From Candidatus Methanosuratincola sp. (GTDB taxonomy: Archaea; Thermoproteota; Methanomethylicia; Methanomethylicales; Methanomethylicaceae): a stretch of 17,662 bases of DNA. A program made the translations under genes and the position numbers. Shown here piece after piece: positions 1 to 5,563 of this stretch (position 1 is the first letter of the stretch; each line of letters starts with the position of its first letter). The stretch lies in contig JARYLH010000015.1 in NCBI GenBank assembly GCA_029907755.1, positions 1 to 17,662 of the forward strand. Direction: 5' to 3'. Below the pieces are notes generated by a model. It saw only the letters and a program-made list of their open reading frames with translations. It made no database searches and was not told the DNA's origin.

Positions 1-72
1 GATCCGGTACTCATTCGGGACGTATTGTGCAATCAGCTGTATAATCTCAAATGAGGAATTTGCACGAGACAT
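1..72 (-). CDS. Unidentified protein, N-terminal fragment (cut by window edge)
   Basis: On the minus strand an ATG at 72-70 opens a frame that stays open to the window edge: 24 codons, beginning MSRANSSFEIIQLI. A TATA-like stretch (ttataa, 101-106) lies about 30 bp upstream of the ATG, the spacing expected for a leaderless archaeal transcript, and no Shine-Dalgarno sequence is seen. The fragment is too short to assign a family. It is called because start, promoter spacing and open frame agree, but 24 codons can stay open by chance. Confidence 0.4.
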   Translation of the reverse strand, partial: MSRANSSFEIIQLIAQYVPNEYRI

Positions 73-215
73 TTTAATCAATTAATTTTGATGGGTTGGG
101 TTATAAGAGGGTGACCCCTGTCTTTCTATTGGACTTAATTGCCTTATCAGGAGACCCAAAATAAGGTAAATATGTAAATTTAAGAGGATCTTTACAAAAA
201 ATTTCGACTGAAAGT

Positions 216-226
216 CTTTTATATAA
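216..226 (+). promoter_or_regulatory. Strong orphan archaeal TATA box
   Basis: The sequence ttttatataaa at 217-227 contains the archaeal TATA consensus (TTTATATA, 218-225). It is preceded by a purine-containing stretch (ctgaaag) that could serve as a BRE. The expected start site is near 248. No protein gene follows for more than 900 bp, so any transcript would be noncoding or would encode a very short peptide. Confidence 0.5.
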
Positions 227-247
227 ACGGTCTGCTATGAACATTTA

Positions 248-380
248 CACTATTTACTTTAAAGGTAGTAAATAATACCTTAAGTAATATACACTTCCAA
301 GCGAAGCATAGGGGTGCCAGGGTTTTATTATCCGCTCTTGGCTTCAGCTCATTCTATTTAAAGCTAACCCTCCTTTTTTT
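248..380 (+). ncRNA. Candidate structured noncoding RNA
   Basis: This is the interval between the predicted start site of the 218-225 TATA box and a seven-T run (374-380) that could terminate archaeal RNA polymerase. It contains a hairpin AAGGTA/TACCTT (262-267/276-281). It also has a second possible stem pairing agcgaagc (about 301-308) with gcttcagct, closed by one bulge, and an alternative pairing of gccaggg with tcttggc. I recognise no C/D boxes, H/ACA motif, tRNA T-arm, RNase P or SRP signature. The call is inference from promoter, terminator and pairing only. Confidence 0.25.
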
Positions 381-405
381 AAATAGTTGTTTAAAACGGA
401 ATTCC

Positions 406-429
406 AGTAGAAATCTCGTCATTTCTACT
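406..429. repeat. Perfect 9-bp inverted repeat
   Basis: AGTAGAAAT (406-414) and ATTTCTACT (421-429) pair perfectly around a 6-nt loop. The left side with its flank reads TTCCAGTAGAAAT (402-414). This matches 11 of 13 positions of the ORB core as I recall it (TTCCAGTGGAAAC), but the adjacent G-string of ORBs is missing. Confidence 0.5.
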
Positions 430-513
430 CAGGAAAACTTTGAAAAACTTTTCAACCCCCAACTCAGTCAAGGCCAAATAGGTGGCCGATCTTCCTCTCA
501 CGGGTTTTTTTCG

Positions 514-523
514 AGACGGTCTA
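514..523. repeat. AGACGGTCTA palindromic motif, copy 1
   Basis: AGACGGTCT is an odd palindrome (AGAC-G-GTCT). The same ten bases recur at 667-676, each time just after a run of T, and a shorter ACGGTCT lies at 227-233 beside the orphan TATA box. It has the look of a protein-binding site. Confidence 0.4.
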
Positions 524-529
524 CCCATC

Positions 530-555
530 TTTATGTACCATATTAGATACATAAA
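530..555. repeat. Perfect 8-bp inverted repeat
   Basis: TTTATGTA (530-537) pairs with TACATAAA (548-555) around a 10-nt loop. It is AT-rich and one of a series of hairpins in this spacer. Confidence 0.45.
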
Positions 556-593
556 ATTGCCTGATTATCGCCCTCCGAAGTAGTTCAAAACCG

Positions 594-614
594 CATAAAA
601 TTATTTATTTTATG
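594..614. repeat. Perfect 8-bp inverted repeat
   Basis: CATAAAAT (594-601) pairs with ATTTTATG (607-614) around a 5-nt loop. Only one base pair is G:C, so chance formation in AT-rich DNA is possible. Confidence 0.4.
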
Positions 615-666
615 TAACTATATTGTTACAACTCACCATCAAAATTCAATAAAATAATTCATTTTT

Positions 667-676
667 AGACGGTCTA
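667..676. repeat. AGACGGTCTA palindromic motif, copy 2
   Basis: Second exact copy of the ten-base palindrome at 514-523, about 153 bp away and again directly downstream of a T run. Confidence 0.4.
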
Positions 677-740
677 TTTCCTACTCACATCAATATCATG
701 AACTCTAGTATTTAAAGTTGTCTATCATCAACAACTGCTT

Positions 741-784
741 TGATGGTGCTTTTGCGTTTTTGATGATGCTTTTAGATCATCAAA
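741..784. repeat. Tandem 20-bp repeat ending in a hairpin
   Basis: Two 20-bp units begin at 741 and 761 and share TGATGRTGCTTTT. The second unit also forms a perfect 9-bp stem, TTTGATGAT (759-767) with ATCATCAAA (776-784), around an 8-nt loop. A smaller stem AGTTGT/ACAACT (716-721/731-736) lies just upstream. The TGATGA words resemble C boxes, but no CTGA D box follows within range. Confidence 0.5.
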
Positions 785-1182
785 TCCGGTAGTCTTAGTA
801 AAAAATAATCTAGATGCTTTGCTTTTTGATTTGGAAAAGTGACTTTGTAATAGTTCATTTTAGAACGGCGCTATTACAAAACCTTATTTTTGCGTCATTT
901 TTACATCATAGTCACACTGTGATATTAATGTTTTGGCTTTGTGTGTTAGGGTGTTACAATTCACCCCTTCACTTCCACTCGAGATCAGTGAATGAGCCTA
1001 TTATGATTTTATTTAACTCTAATTCACTTGTGATTTGCTCCAAAGATTGTATGTGGTGGAATTTTTCCTTTTTTCAACATAATCAACATCAAATTTTGCT
1101 TATTTAACAACGCTATGTAAACCACAATACGCTCATATACCTGTGAAGAAGTTAACTTTAGGCTGCTACTGTGGTGGGGTAC

Positions 1183-1593
1183 GTGAAACGCATTAAAATT
1201 GAAATCTGTGATACCAACGGTGAGCAAATCACAGTAACCTTGAGTGGGCAAGTGGCCAAGGATAAGCTCCTAAAGATCCTGCAGATAATAGACAACGACT
1301 CTGCTGCCCCACCAGCTAAGACATCCACTGTTACAAAAACTACCAAAGACAAACTCCTCGATGTGATTACTGCAGACTTGAGTAAGGTCTGGTTCACGAG
1401 TAAAGATCTCTCTTTATTGTTTCAGGAACGTTTCCATGAGCCAATAAAACCAAGCACCATTTCCACGTACTTAACACGACTTTACAGCAATGGGTATCTA
1501 GAGCGAAAGGGCAACAGGGCATGTTGGCAATATAAACTCGTATCAAACATATCCGCCGAGAATATGGACTTGAAGATAGTTAACGAGCTGTGA
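1183..1593 (+). CDS. Small winged-helix DNA-binding protein
   Basis: A 136-residue protein. Residues 1-20 look like a beta hairpin (MKRIKIEICDTNGEQITVTL), followed by a short helix at about 27-38 and a Thr/Lys/Ala-rich linker. A helix-rich domain at about 51-122 reads like a winged helix, with the recognition part around PSTISTYLTRLYSNGYLER. It is probably a cytoplasmic transcription regulator or chromatin-associated protein; target and partner are unknown. The frame is also open from GTG at 1171 and 1174. I prefer the GTG at 1183 because GGTG (1173-1176), complementary to the 16S 3' end, lies six bases upstream. It is convergent with the next gene, with only four bases between the stops. Confidence 0.8.
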   Translation: MKRIKIEICDTNGEQITVTLSGQVAKDKLLKILQIIDNDSAAPPAKTSTVTKTTKDKLLDVITADLSKVWFTSKDLSLLFQERFHEPIKPSTISTYLTRLYSNGYLERKGNRACWQYKLVSNISAENMDLKIVNEL

Positions 1594-1597
1594 TATT

Positions 1598-2200
1598 TCA
1601 GGTCTGTGCTGCGGGGCGAGTCTCCTCAAACACCAGCTTCTTGATCTCTTCAGGCACAATGTATGAATAGGGCCAAGTCGTTTCGTCCCTGATTATCTTC
1701 TTCTCATCAGCCAACTTCTTCAAAGTCCTGGCCACATGTTCCCTGGCTTTGTTTATTGCGGCTGCAATAGGCGTAGCGCTTTTTGTTCCAGGATTGTCAA
1801 TCAAGTACTTTATGATAGCGATTTCAGTTTGGTTCAGAGATTCTTTGCGTTCAGTTGTCTTTTGTAAGGCGGTTGGGCTTTGCGTTATTGTGGAAGTTGA
1901 TGTCGTTGCAGGAGTGGGCTGTTGGTCCTGTAGCGAAACCTGTGCTTGGACTGGGGCTTGGATTCTGATCGGCTCTGTCTTAATAGTTTCTTGGGGCTTT
2001 GAAATGGGCTGCATACCGCTTATTTTTGTGTATCCCGCGTCTTTATCAACAAAGTCCGAGAGCTTATCGTTAATCCGTTGGAGATCCAGTCTTATTCTGC
2101 CAATGTCCGACTCTAGGAAGGTGATATATTCCTCTATGCGTCTGAGCCTTTCAACCAGGTCTCTCCTGAGAAGCGCGAGCTCCGCTTTGAATTCATCCAT
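1598..2200 (-). CDS. Coiled-coil winged-helix regulator
   Basis: A 200-residue protein in three parts. Residues 1-48 form a strongly charged heptad-type coiled coil (MDEFKAELALLRRDLVERL and onward), probably for dimerisation. Residues about 55-115 are a low-complexity Pro/Gln/Thr/Ser linker. Residues about 118-195 look like a MarR/TrmB-like winged helix, with a recognition helix around AREHVARTLKKLADEKKII and a C-terminal Glu/Lys tail. It is probably a transcription factor; the ligand is unknown. The ATG at 2200 is chosen because a purine-rich gagagagag sits directly upstream and the coiled coil starts there. A GTG at 2314 would add 38 unconvincing residues. The upstream region carries several GTGA/TCAC dyads, suggesting autoregulation or control by a neighbour. 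Confidence 0.78.
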   Translation of the reverse strand: MDEFKAELALLRRDLVERLRRIEEYITFLESDIGRIRLDLQRINDKLSDFVDKDAGYTKISGMQPISKPQETIKTEPIRIQAPVQAQVSLQDQQPTPATTSTSTITQSPTALQKTTERKESLNQTEIAIIKYLIDNPGTKSATPIAAAINKAREHVARTLKKLADEKKIIRDETTWPYSYIVPEEIKKLVFEETRPAAQT

Positions 2201-2226
2201 CTCTCTCTCGCTTCTGTCTTGAAAGC

Positions 2227-2367
2227 TCACTCGTGACACCTTTGTAACGCATCTTAATACCCATTTGTAATTTTGATATTTTAAGGTTTTTGGTTGTGAG
2301 TGACTTATTATCACTAAAATTTATTTACCTGTGCCATGTTAATCACATTAATGTGATTTAATATCAC
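2227..2367. promoter_or_regulatory. Cluster of GTGA/TCAC dyads around an 18-bp palindrome
   Basis: A perfect 18-bp palindrome, AATCACATTAATGTGATT (2341-2358), lies in the gap upstream of the coiled-coil winged-helix gene. Its right arm is re-used in a second dyad, GTGAT-5-ATCAC (2353-2367). Further dyads are AGTGA-7-TCACT (2299-2315) and TCAC-2-GTGA (2227-2236). This repeated half-site arrangement is typical of operators bound by dimeric winged-helix proteins. Which protein binds is inference. Confidence 0.55.
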
Positions 2368-2380
2368 TATTTTCTCACAA

Positions 2381-2944
2381 TCACAACGAATGCTTAGCTA
2401 TCAGGTCTATTTTAGTCACGATTCCTACCATCGTTCCATGTTCACTCACTAGAACCGCAGGGCTTTTAGCAGACAGCAAGCGCGCAACTTCGTCAAGGTC
2501 CGTATCAATGCTCACAATCGGAAAGCCCTCTTCCACAAACCTCTCAACCTTTTGTTTGAAGAGATCTTTTACCGATCCCTTGGCGACTTCCTTCAGAATT
2601 GTCTCCTCCCGCAGACTCCCCACTATCTTTTCGTTCTCTACCACGGGCAGCTGCGAAATCCCGTTTTTCCACATTAACTCTACCGCATTCTCAAGTGGTT
2701 CGTCTATTCTCACAGTGATTATGGGCGAGTGCATGACGTCTTTGATTTTGGTCATCTTCCCCTCGCCAGCGTTCAGTGCCTCAAGAATCTTGCGCAAGGT
2801 GGATATACGGGGATCGATAGTTCCCGCCTCGATCCTTGCAATCAATGCCTGACTTACGCCCGCCTTCTTCGCCAACTGTTCCTGTGTGAGCCCAGCTTTC
2901 TTCCTCATTGCCCTAATCTCATGAGGGGTGGGCAAAGAGACCAT
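2381..2944 (-). CDS. XRE-type HTH regulator with two CBS domains
   Basis: A 187-residue predicted ligand-sensing transcription regulator (COG3620-like). Residues about 7-58 are a Cro/C1-type helix-turn-helix (AMRKKAGLTQEQLAKKAGVS, then ALIARIEAG). Residues about 66-120 and 135-187 are paired CBS domains (KDVMHSPIITVRIDEPLENA; then VSIDTDLDEVARLLSAKSPA and GTMVGIVTKIDLI). CBS pairs generally bind adenosyl ligands such as AMP, ATP or S-adenosylmethionine; the ligand here is unknown. The ATG at 2944 is chosen because a gagaggt Shine-Dalgarno lies about eight bases upstream and the HTH begins at once. A longer frame to 3046 would run into hypF. It is divergent from hypF across 45 bp, so hypF may be one of its targets. 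Confidence 0.85.
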   Translation of the reverse strand: MVSLPTPHEIRAMRKKAGLTQEQLAKKAGVSQALIARIEAGTIDPRISTLRKILEALNAGEGKMTKIKDVMHSPIITVRIDEPLENAVELMWKNGISQLPVVENEKIVGSLREETILKEVAKGSVKDLFKQKVERFVEEGFPIVSIDTDLDEVARLLSAKSPAVLVSEHGTMVGIVTKIDLIAKHSL

Positions 2945-2989
2945 ATAATAACCTCTCTTGACAATATCTAAGTAATGATTATTTAGTTT
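2945..2989. promoter_or_regulatory. 45-bp divergent promoter, HTH-CBS gene and hypF
   Basis: The two starts are so close that their promoters must overlap. On the plus strand acaatatcta (about 2961-2970) is placed for a leaderless hypF start at 2990. On the minus strand the AT-rich block around 2978-2990 is placed for the HTH-CBS gene, whose Shine-Dalgarno gagaggt lies at about 2952-2958. Binding of the HTH protein here could affect both genes; that is inference. Confidence 0.4.
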
Positions 2990-5320
2990 ATGGTGCAGTA
3001 TATGGGGATTCGGCGCGCTCACCTTTACATCCGTGGACTGGTTCAAGGGGTCGGTTTCAGGCCCTACATCTATGGTCTGGCAACTACCAAAGGACTTTGC
3101 GGTTTTGTGTCGAATTTGGCAGATGCTGGCGTCGAGATAGTTGTAGAAGGCAATGAAACCACTCTTAAGGAATTCATTGAAGAGCTTCCGAAAAAGGCCC
3201 CCTCAGTTTCGCACATAGAAGAGGTTGAGGTGAAGTGGGAAGAACCTAGCCGTTCTTTCTCCAGGTTCACGATCTCAGATAGCCAGGAAAGGCGGATTTC
3301 TGTGAGATCTGTGATACCTGTGGATCTTGGAATTTGTGATATATGTGTCACAGAAATTATCGGAAAAAGCCGGTACAGCGGCTATCCTTTCACCTCGTGT
3401 GCGCAGTGTGGTCCACGCTTCACAATGATTCGCAAACTCCCGTATGACCGTGTGAACACTTCGATGGAGGCATTCCCTTTTTGCCCTGAATGTTTGCGCG
3501 AATATCTCGATCCAAAAAGTCGTAGGTATGATGCGCAGGGGTTTGCATGTCCTCGCTGCGGTCCCAAATTAACGCTTCTGGACGCATCTGGGAAAGTTGT
3601 AAAGTCCGATAATGCGATTAGTTCGGCAGCCGAATTACTGTTAGATGGTTCCATTATCGCAGTCAAGGGGCTTGGCGGCTTCCACTTGGCTGTGAATGCT
3701 CTCGATGAATCCTCCGTCTCTGAGTTAAGGAGGAGGCGGCGCCGCCCTAACCAGCCATTCGCAATAATGTCCCCCTCAGTTGAAGAAATAAAGCGCTTTG
3801 CAGAAGTTAGCGATGACGAGGCTCAGCTGCTCCTGTCCCCTGCCCGTCCAATAGTCGTCCTGAACAAATCAGATAAATGCAATCTTGCGGACTCTATTGC
3901 CCCGGGTCTAAACTCCGTCGGCGTCATGCTGCCTTACACTGGCATCCATCTGCTTCTATTGCGTGCCTTCCAGAGGGAGGCCCTTGTAATGACTTCCGCA
4001 AATTATCCTGGCAAGCCTATGATGATCGACGAAAGATCCGCCCTAAGCGAACTGAAAGGCGTTGCAGACTACTTCCTCGTCCACAACCGGGAAATCATTA
4101 ACCGCTGTGACGACTCTGTGATTAAGTCCATCGGGGGCGTCAGGGTATTTCTGAGGAAGTCCCGTGGGTACTCTCCCTCTTACCTGCGGGCCGGGTGGTC
4201 GGTAGGTGACAGGTACATACTTGGTCTAGGGGGAGAGTTGAACAACACTGCTTCTCTATTTGTAAAAGATCAAATCATAACCACTCAGCATATAGGGGAT
4301 GTTGAAGAACTCGAAACTTTGGATTTTATGAAAAATGCAATCAAATTTATCGAAAATACGTATGACCTTAGAAAACCAGATGTAATCGCTTGCGATATGA
4401 ATCCCGCCTTTTTAACCAGGCGTTACGCAGAGGAGCTGTCTGACGAGCTGGGATCACTTCTGGTCCAGGTGCAGCATCACCATGCACATGCCGCCGCTCT
4501 GATGGCTGAAAACGCGACAAGCTTAGATGACAGGATCATATCGATAGTAATCGATGGTACTGGTTACGGGCTCGACGGTAATTCCTGGGGTGGCGAGATA
4601 TTCATTGCGGAGTACTCCCATTTCAAGCGGGCGGCTCACCTGGCACCCCACCCAATGCCAGGAGGGGACGCATGCGCCTATTACCCTGCCAGGATGCTCG
4701 CCTCTATACTTAGGTCCACGATGTCCGATTCGGATGTTGAAAAAATGTTAGAAAAAGATGCAACTAAATACTTTAAACACGGCATTGAAGAGTTGAAGCT
4801 GGTTCTTAAACAGAGTGAAGAATCGCAATCACTAAAAACGACGAGTTTGGGCAGGCTCTTGGACGCTCTTGCTGTCGCGCTTGACGTTTGCTGGATCAGG
4901 ACTTATGAAGGGGAGCCTCCCATGCGCCTAGAGTCGCTGGCTCTCTCTGGCAGACCAGGCAAAATTGAACTGAAGCTTGAATATAGGCGAGAAAACGGAA
5001 TGTATGTATTCAATACTGCTGAATTAGTAAATGCAGTATTTGATCTTGAAAAGCGTTTTGACAGAAAAGATATTGCTTTTGCAATACATGCAAGCATAGG
5101 AAACGCTCTTGCAGAAGTCGCGTGTTTGCTGGCCGGGGAATATGGCGTTGAAAAAATCGGCCTCACCGGCGGGGCAGCCGTAAACACTTTAATATATCGT
5201 TTTATAAAAGAAAAAATTATAGAAAATAACAAAAAGTTCATTTTTCATAAAAATTATCCGTGCGGAGATGGTTGCGTTTCCTTGGGCCAATCCCTTGTTG
5301 CTTCTTCACGTATTCTGTGA
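2990..5320 (+). CDS. hypF: Carbamoyltransferase HypF, [NiFe]-hydrogenase maturation
   Basis: HypF uses carbamoyl phosphate and ATP to build the carbamoyl group passed to HypE, the source of the CN ligands of the [NiFe] centre; it acts in the cytoplasm. All domains are present in the 776 residues. The acylphosphatase domain (about 8-95) has VQGVGFRP with Arg24, and Asn42. Double zinc fingers have Cys116/119, 137/140, 165/168 and 187/190. A YrdC-like domain spans about 205-390 (KGLGGFHLAVNA). A Kae1/TobZ-like domain spans about 408-776, with the metal motif HHHAH at 496-500 and GLTGGAAVN near 724. Length is normal and no key residue is missing. No other hyp or hydrogenase gene is in the window, so its partners are elsewhere. 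An alternative ATG is at 3002. Confidence 0.97.
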   Translation: MVQYMGIRRAHLYIRGLVQGVGFRPYIYGLATTKGLCGFVSNLADAGVEIVVEGNETTLKEFIEELPKKAPSVSHIEEVEVKWEEPSRSFSRFTISDSQERRISVRSVIPVDLGICDICVTEIIGKSRYSGYPFTSCAQCGPRFTMIRKLPYDRVNTSMEAFPFCPECLREYLDPKSRRYDAQGFACPRCGPKLTLLDASGKVVKSDNAISSAAELLLDGSIIAVKGLGGFHLAVNALDESSVSELRRRRRRPNQPFAIMSPSVEEIKRFAEVSDDEAQLLLSPARPIVVLNKSDKCNLADSIAPGLNSVGVMLPYTGIHLLLLRAFQREALVMTSANYPGKPMMIDERSALSELKGVADYFLVHNREIINRCDDSVIKSIGGVRVFLRKSRGYSPSYLRAGWSVGDRYILGLGGELNNTASLFVKDQIITTQHIGDVEELETLDFMKNAIKFIENTYDLRKPDVIACDMNPAFLTRRYAEELSDELGSLLVQVQHHHAHAAALMAENATSLDDRIISIVIDGTGYGLDGNSWGGEIFIAEYSHFKRAAHLAPHPMPGGDACAYYPARMLASILRSTMSDSDVEKMLEKDATKYFKHGIEELKLVLKQSEESQSLKTTSLGRLLDALAVALDVCWIRTYEGEPPMRLESLALSGRPGKIELKLEYRRENGMYVFNTAELVNAVFDLEKRFDRKDIAFAIHASIGNALAEVACLLAGEYGVEKIGLTGGAAVNTLIYRFIKEKIIENNKKFIFHKNYPCGDGCVSLGQSLVASSRIL

Positions 5321-5563
5321 TTAATGTCACGAATCACAATAATCTCAAGCAACATTTTGATTTTACAGGGCTTTCAAAGCTGTTCCCATTTGCCTCCACA
5401 AAATCCTACAAAAATATCATCAAATAACATCATACCTCATCATGGCAAACCAAAGATATCTCTCTCTTATCATGAGTTGATGATGATCCTATGAAAAACC
5501 TTCATTTTCCATAAACAACGCGACTCACTTTGTCAATTGTGATTGAGTGCTCTGATATGTGAC
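5321..5563. other. Convergent spacer between hypF and the DUF2070 gene
   Basis: These 243 bases hold no convincing gene. The hypF stop is embedded in GTGATT...AATCAC (5317-5322/5332-5337), which matches the half-sites of the dyad cluster near 2341. Further on, atcatc/tgatgat words recur at about 5418-5450 and 5478-5487. No clear oligo-T terminator follows hypF. C-box-like TGATGA words were examined on both strands, but no matching D box was found at C/D-RNA spacing. Confidence 0.4.

Larger units (their letters stand above)
73..1170. other. 1.1 kb AT-rich gene-free spacer rich in hairpins
   Basis: No open frame here looks like protein. The longest plus frame (814-1107) is made of Phe/His/Cys/Leu-rich translation typical of AT-rich noncoding DNA. 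The stretch does hold an orphan TATA box (218-225), several perfect inverted repeats (406-429, 530-555, 594-614, 716-736, 759-784), two copies of a palindromic 10-mer (514-523, 667-676), a short tandem repeat (741-780) and a TCACACTGTGA palindrome (912-922). It separates the gene at 1-72 from the winged-helix gene at 1183. It may be a regulatory, ncRNA or replication-origin region; the sequence alone does not decide. Confidence 0.6.

Noticed and set aside
296..352. tRNA-like or H/ACA RNA in the orphan transcript
   Set aside because: No T-arm consensus, no CCA-end acceptor pairing and no ANA/ACA box at a stem base were found, so it is left as an unassigned ncRNA candidate.
814..1107. 97-codon plus-strand open frame in the spacer
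   Set aside because: The translation is rich in Phe, His, Cys, Leu and Trp with no domain-like pattern, as expected from AT-rich noncoding DNA, and no ribosome-binding site precedes it.
1024..1251. Minus-strand frame of 75 codons overlapping the winged-helix gene start
   Set aside because: It lies mostly in the spacer and then antisense to a real gene, with unpatterned composition and no promoter.
2201..2314. Longer N-terminus of the coiled-coil winged-helix protein from GTG 2314
   Set aside because: The extra 38 residues lack pattern and cover promoter-like dyads, while ATG 2200 has a purine-rich ribosome-binding site directly upstream.
2945..3046. Longer N-terminus of the HTH-CBS protein to 3046
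   Set aside because: It would overlap the start of hypF, and the added residues are unlike the family, which begins just before the HTH.
5470..5560. Possible C/D-box RNA (TGATGATGA at about 5478-5486, CTGA at 5552)
   Set aside because: The C-to-D distance of about 75 nt is too long for archaeal guides, there is no D'/C' pair with proper spacing, and no terminal stem forms.
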